Source: Paralvinella palmiformis
Taxonomy: Eukaryota; Annelida; Polychaeta; Terebellida; Alvinellidae
DNA: 64,000 nucleotides
Direction: 5' to 3'
Assembly (NCBI GenBank): GCA_025642065.1
Contig: JAODUP010000409.1
Span: 190,001-254,000 of the forward strand
The notes below the pieces were generated by a model. That model ran no database searches, had not been told where the DNA came from, and was given only the letters and a program-made list of their open reading frames with translations. Below, in pieces: positions 61,890 to 64,000 of this stretch. Position numbers and translations under genes: made by a program. Numbering within the stretch: position 1 is the stretch's first letter; the number at the start of each line of letters is the position of its first letter.

Positions 61890-62090
61890 TCACCTCAATG
61901 ATAGGAATGGTGAATTAGTAAAAAGGATGTTCTCGGTTCGAATCCACCAGCTGGCTGATGGGTGTTTTTTACTAGTTCACTTATTTGGGTGCTCTGTTAG
62001 GACCAAGTTGGGTGTTTGAGTCCCATTAATACCTGTATTTGTCGGGTGTTTTCCTTGTGAGTCACCAACTCACGGGTTAACTCAGCCTGC
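61890..62090 (+). repeat. degenerate SINE-like segment
   Basis: Box B-like 'ggttcgaatccacc' near 61937 and a second body 'ttgggtgtttgagtcccatt' with 'tacctgtatttgtcgggtgt' near 62010-62050. Probably two overlapping SINE remnants. Confidence 0.4.
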
Positions 62091-62198
62091 AACGGTAAGT
62101 TGTGGCAAAGTAAAGCCTTTAATGTGCAGCTGCTTAAAGCAAAACAGCTGAATCATAGACTCAGCTAGCAGGAATTAAAAAAAACCCTAAAAAACGAC

Positions 62199-62230
62199 CC
62201 TTCTCTCTCCCTCTCTCTCTCTCTCTCTCT

Positions 62231-62268
<38 letters not shown>

Positions 62269-62269
62269 T
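62199..62269. repeat. TC/TA/CA compound microsatellite
   Basis: TC run, TA run and CA run in direct succession. Confidence 0.9.
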
Positions 62270-62876
62270 TTCGTGTCTGGTAAACATCCACTGCCTTGTA
62301 TATCTCCAGAGGTAATTAATTGTCTGTTTTATACTGATGTGAGCATATTTTTGGCACATTTTATCCTTCAGCTGTAGTATTATATTTCTCTTTCCACCCC
62401 AACCCCCCTGGCCACCGGCCGCCTCTGATGGTCGTACCACAATCTGGTCGACTGGCACATTATTAGATACGATTCTCGTTTACGGACGAGTAGGTTAGGG
62501 TACGTGATAGCCGAAGAGACGTAACTCGTATCCTCAATCAGTAATAATAATAATAATGATGATGAAAGTGATGATGCTATATTACGGGGGTCGTCGTCGT
62601 CGTCTTGTTGATGGCAGCGTGCTATCAAAGCCGTAAAGTTTGTGGATGTGTTCGGACTCTTGTGTGTGTCTCTCACGACCGACGTAGAGAATTGAATCGG
62701 AATACATCTCGACTGGCAACAACCAATTGTCGTTGATGGTACTCGAGAGTGGTGACAGATTGCCATTGTGATGAGAAAACATCACGTGAAATTGTATGAG
62801 GAATTTCCTCTATATTAGAGGCGTCTTGTTATGAGGCGTGTCCGCCCGTCGATTCGTCGCGACACTGGTTTTCGGT

Positions 62877-63010
62877 GGCTTTCCGATGGCGCGGTGGTTG
62901 GAGCGGTACGCCGCAAACCTGCAGATTGTCAGTTCGAGTCCGTATCTTGACTGTGTTTGTACGATGTGGGAGTCCCCCGTACGTGACCGGTGCCAAGGTT
63001 AAACATCTGA
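62877..63010 (+). repeat. SINE-B copy with perfect A box
   Basis: 'gctttccgatggcgcggtgg' contains the perfect A box TGGCGCGGTGG. Then 'ccgcaaacctgcagattgtc', 'agttcgagtccgtatc', 'ctgtgtttgtacgatgtggg', 'tgccaaggttaaacatctga'. More GC-rich than the other copies. Confidence 0.75.
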
Positions 63011-63214
63011 ACGACGACAGTCGGAAAATGGCTCGAATTACATGAGAGGAGATATGTTACATATCATCGTCAGTAATTATCTGTCTTACGCCGAGCGAGT
63101 ACAGTGACTCTCTCTCTCTCTCTGTGTGTGCGTATGTGTGTCTGTCTCTCTATCTCTCTCCGTGTGCGTATGTGTGTCTGTCTCTATATCTCTCTCTGTG
63201 TGCGTATGTGTGTA

Positions 63215-63256
<42 letters not shown>

Positions 63257-64000
63257 CCTCTGGTTTACTGAGGTGATCCTGTTAATTTTGTCTGATGATT
63301 ACTGTGTAGGGAGTGGGCACTGGCTCGGATACCCAACACCCGCCGCTTTATATAATCCCCGTTTGGGTGATTCATTAGGCCAGCGAACTGACAATAACTA
63401 GCTAGGTGTGGAATAAGTAATCTAATTAAAACGATAAGAAGTGTGGGCGCGGTGGGTGCGTGTGTGTGTATGTATTTGCGCGTGTGTGTGTGTGTTTTAT
63501 GTTACATGTTTCAGGTTTTCGTGATGCTTAAAATTCTTAAGAGAATTTTGACACCAAACGACCACTACCTAAATAGTAAATAAATTATTTATATTATTAC
63601 ATATATAATGCAGCTATAATTGGAAATAAAGCACATATATTAGTACATATAATATATATTATGATAATAATCCTAATACCTCCGACAGTAGCAGAAATAA
63701 TAGTATTTTCACTCAGACTAATTTCGGTTATTAAAAAAACCTTTATCAAGTACATATGGCCCAATGTTGTTTGTGCTCTGCTACAACTGCTTAGTGAATG
63801 TCACCATATTAGTACGTGTGTGTGTTAAACAATATTACAACTATGACGGTACAACTGTTATATTTTGCTTCAAAAAAGGAAATAGCAATTTTCTCCGGGT
63901 GATATTTAAACAAAATCATTTAAATATGCTAACAATATTTAGACATAATTTTATCGCAGAATACTGACAACGGTAAAAACATCAAAGCGGAAGTAAATAA
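63011..64000. other. noncoding end of window
   Basis: TC/TG compound microsatellite at about 63110-63252 and TG arrays near 63450-63495. No exon recognised. Confidence 0.6.

Noticed and set aside
62380..62785. 128-codon minus-strand frame
   Set aside because: Includes CGT/GAT trinucleotide repeat residues; no domain and no plausible splice pattern.
62877..62955. Possible tRNA gene
   Set aside because: A and B boxes are present but the acceptor stem does not pair and a SINE-B body follows.

Overview
This is eukaryotic (metazoan) genomic DNA: AT-rich, full of introns with GT/AG borders, microsatellites, tRNA-derived SINEs, LINE debris and MITE-like inverted repeats. The three recognisable genes are animal housekeeping genes. 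Their sequence style and the SINE set suggest a lophotrochozoan, most likely a mollusc, but that last step is inference. No prokaryotic genes, viral genes, CRISPR arrays or convincing tRNA/rRNA genes were seen.

Layout. (1) 1-5.4 kb: noncoding, with SINE copies and, at 4.68-5.09 kb, a promoter-like stretch with a possible tiny first exon on the + strand. (2) 5.45-13.93 kb, minus strand: a nine-coding-exon FOXRED2 (ERFAD) gene, an ER-lumen FAD oxidoreductase of glycoprotein ER-associated degradation. All splice phases agree except for one missing base inside exon 5. Intron 5 is almost entirely an 18-unit, 42-bp minisatellite, and exon 2 carries an Asp/Gly trinucleotide expansion. (3) 14-27 kb: intergenic repeats, including an L2/CR1-like LINE 3' end, a hAT transposase relic, a 59-bp triplicate and SINEs. 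(4) 27.06-30.13 kb, plus strand: a complete INIP (SOSS complex subunit C) gene in five coding exons. Its last intron holds a MULE-type element with terminal inverted repeats and a transposase relic. (5) 30.9-38.5 kb: two decayed LINEs, two striking palindromes and SINEs. (6) 39.17-54.03 kb, plus strand: the 5' six exons of a soluble inorganic pyrophosphatase gene. It has a mitochondrial presequence ahead of an internal start in a strong Kozak context, so one gene may supply both mitochondrial and cytosolic enzyme. Its second intron is 12.1 kb and repeat-laden, and the last exons lie outside the window or were not found. (7) 54-64 kb: mostly noncoding, with a promoter-like segment and possible first coding exon of an unidentified + strand gene at 56.1-56.48 kb, many SINE-B copies, a MITE and long CA/TC microsatellites.

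The three genes act in unrelated processes (ER quality control, single-strand DNA damage sensing, pyrophosphate hydrolysis); no shared pathway or operon-like logic is implied. The points most worth checking are the single-base break in FOXRED2, the dual-start pyrophosphatase, the possible nested gene at 56 kb, and the short palindromic/MITE families that recur here.
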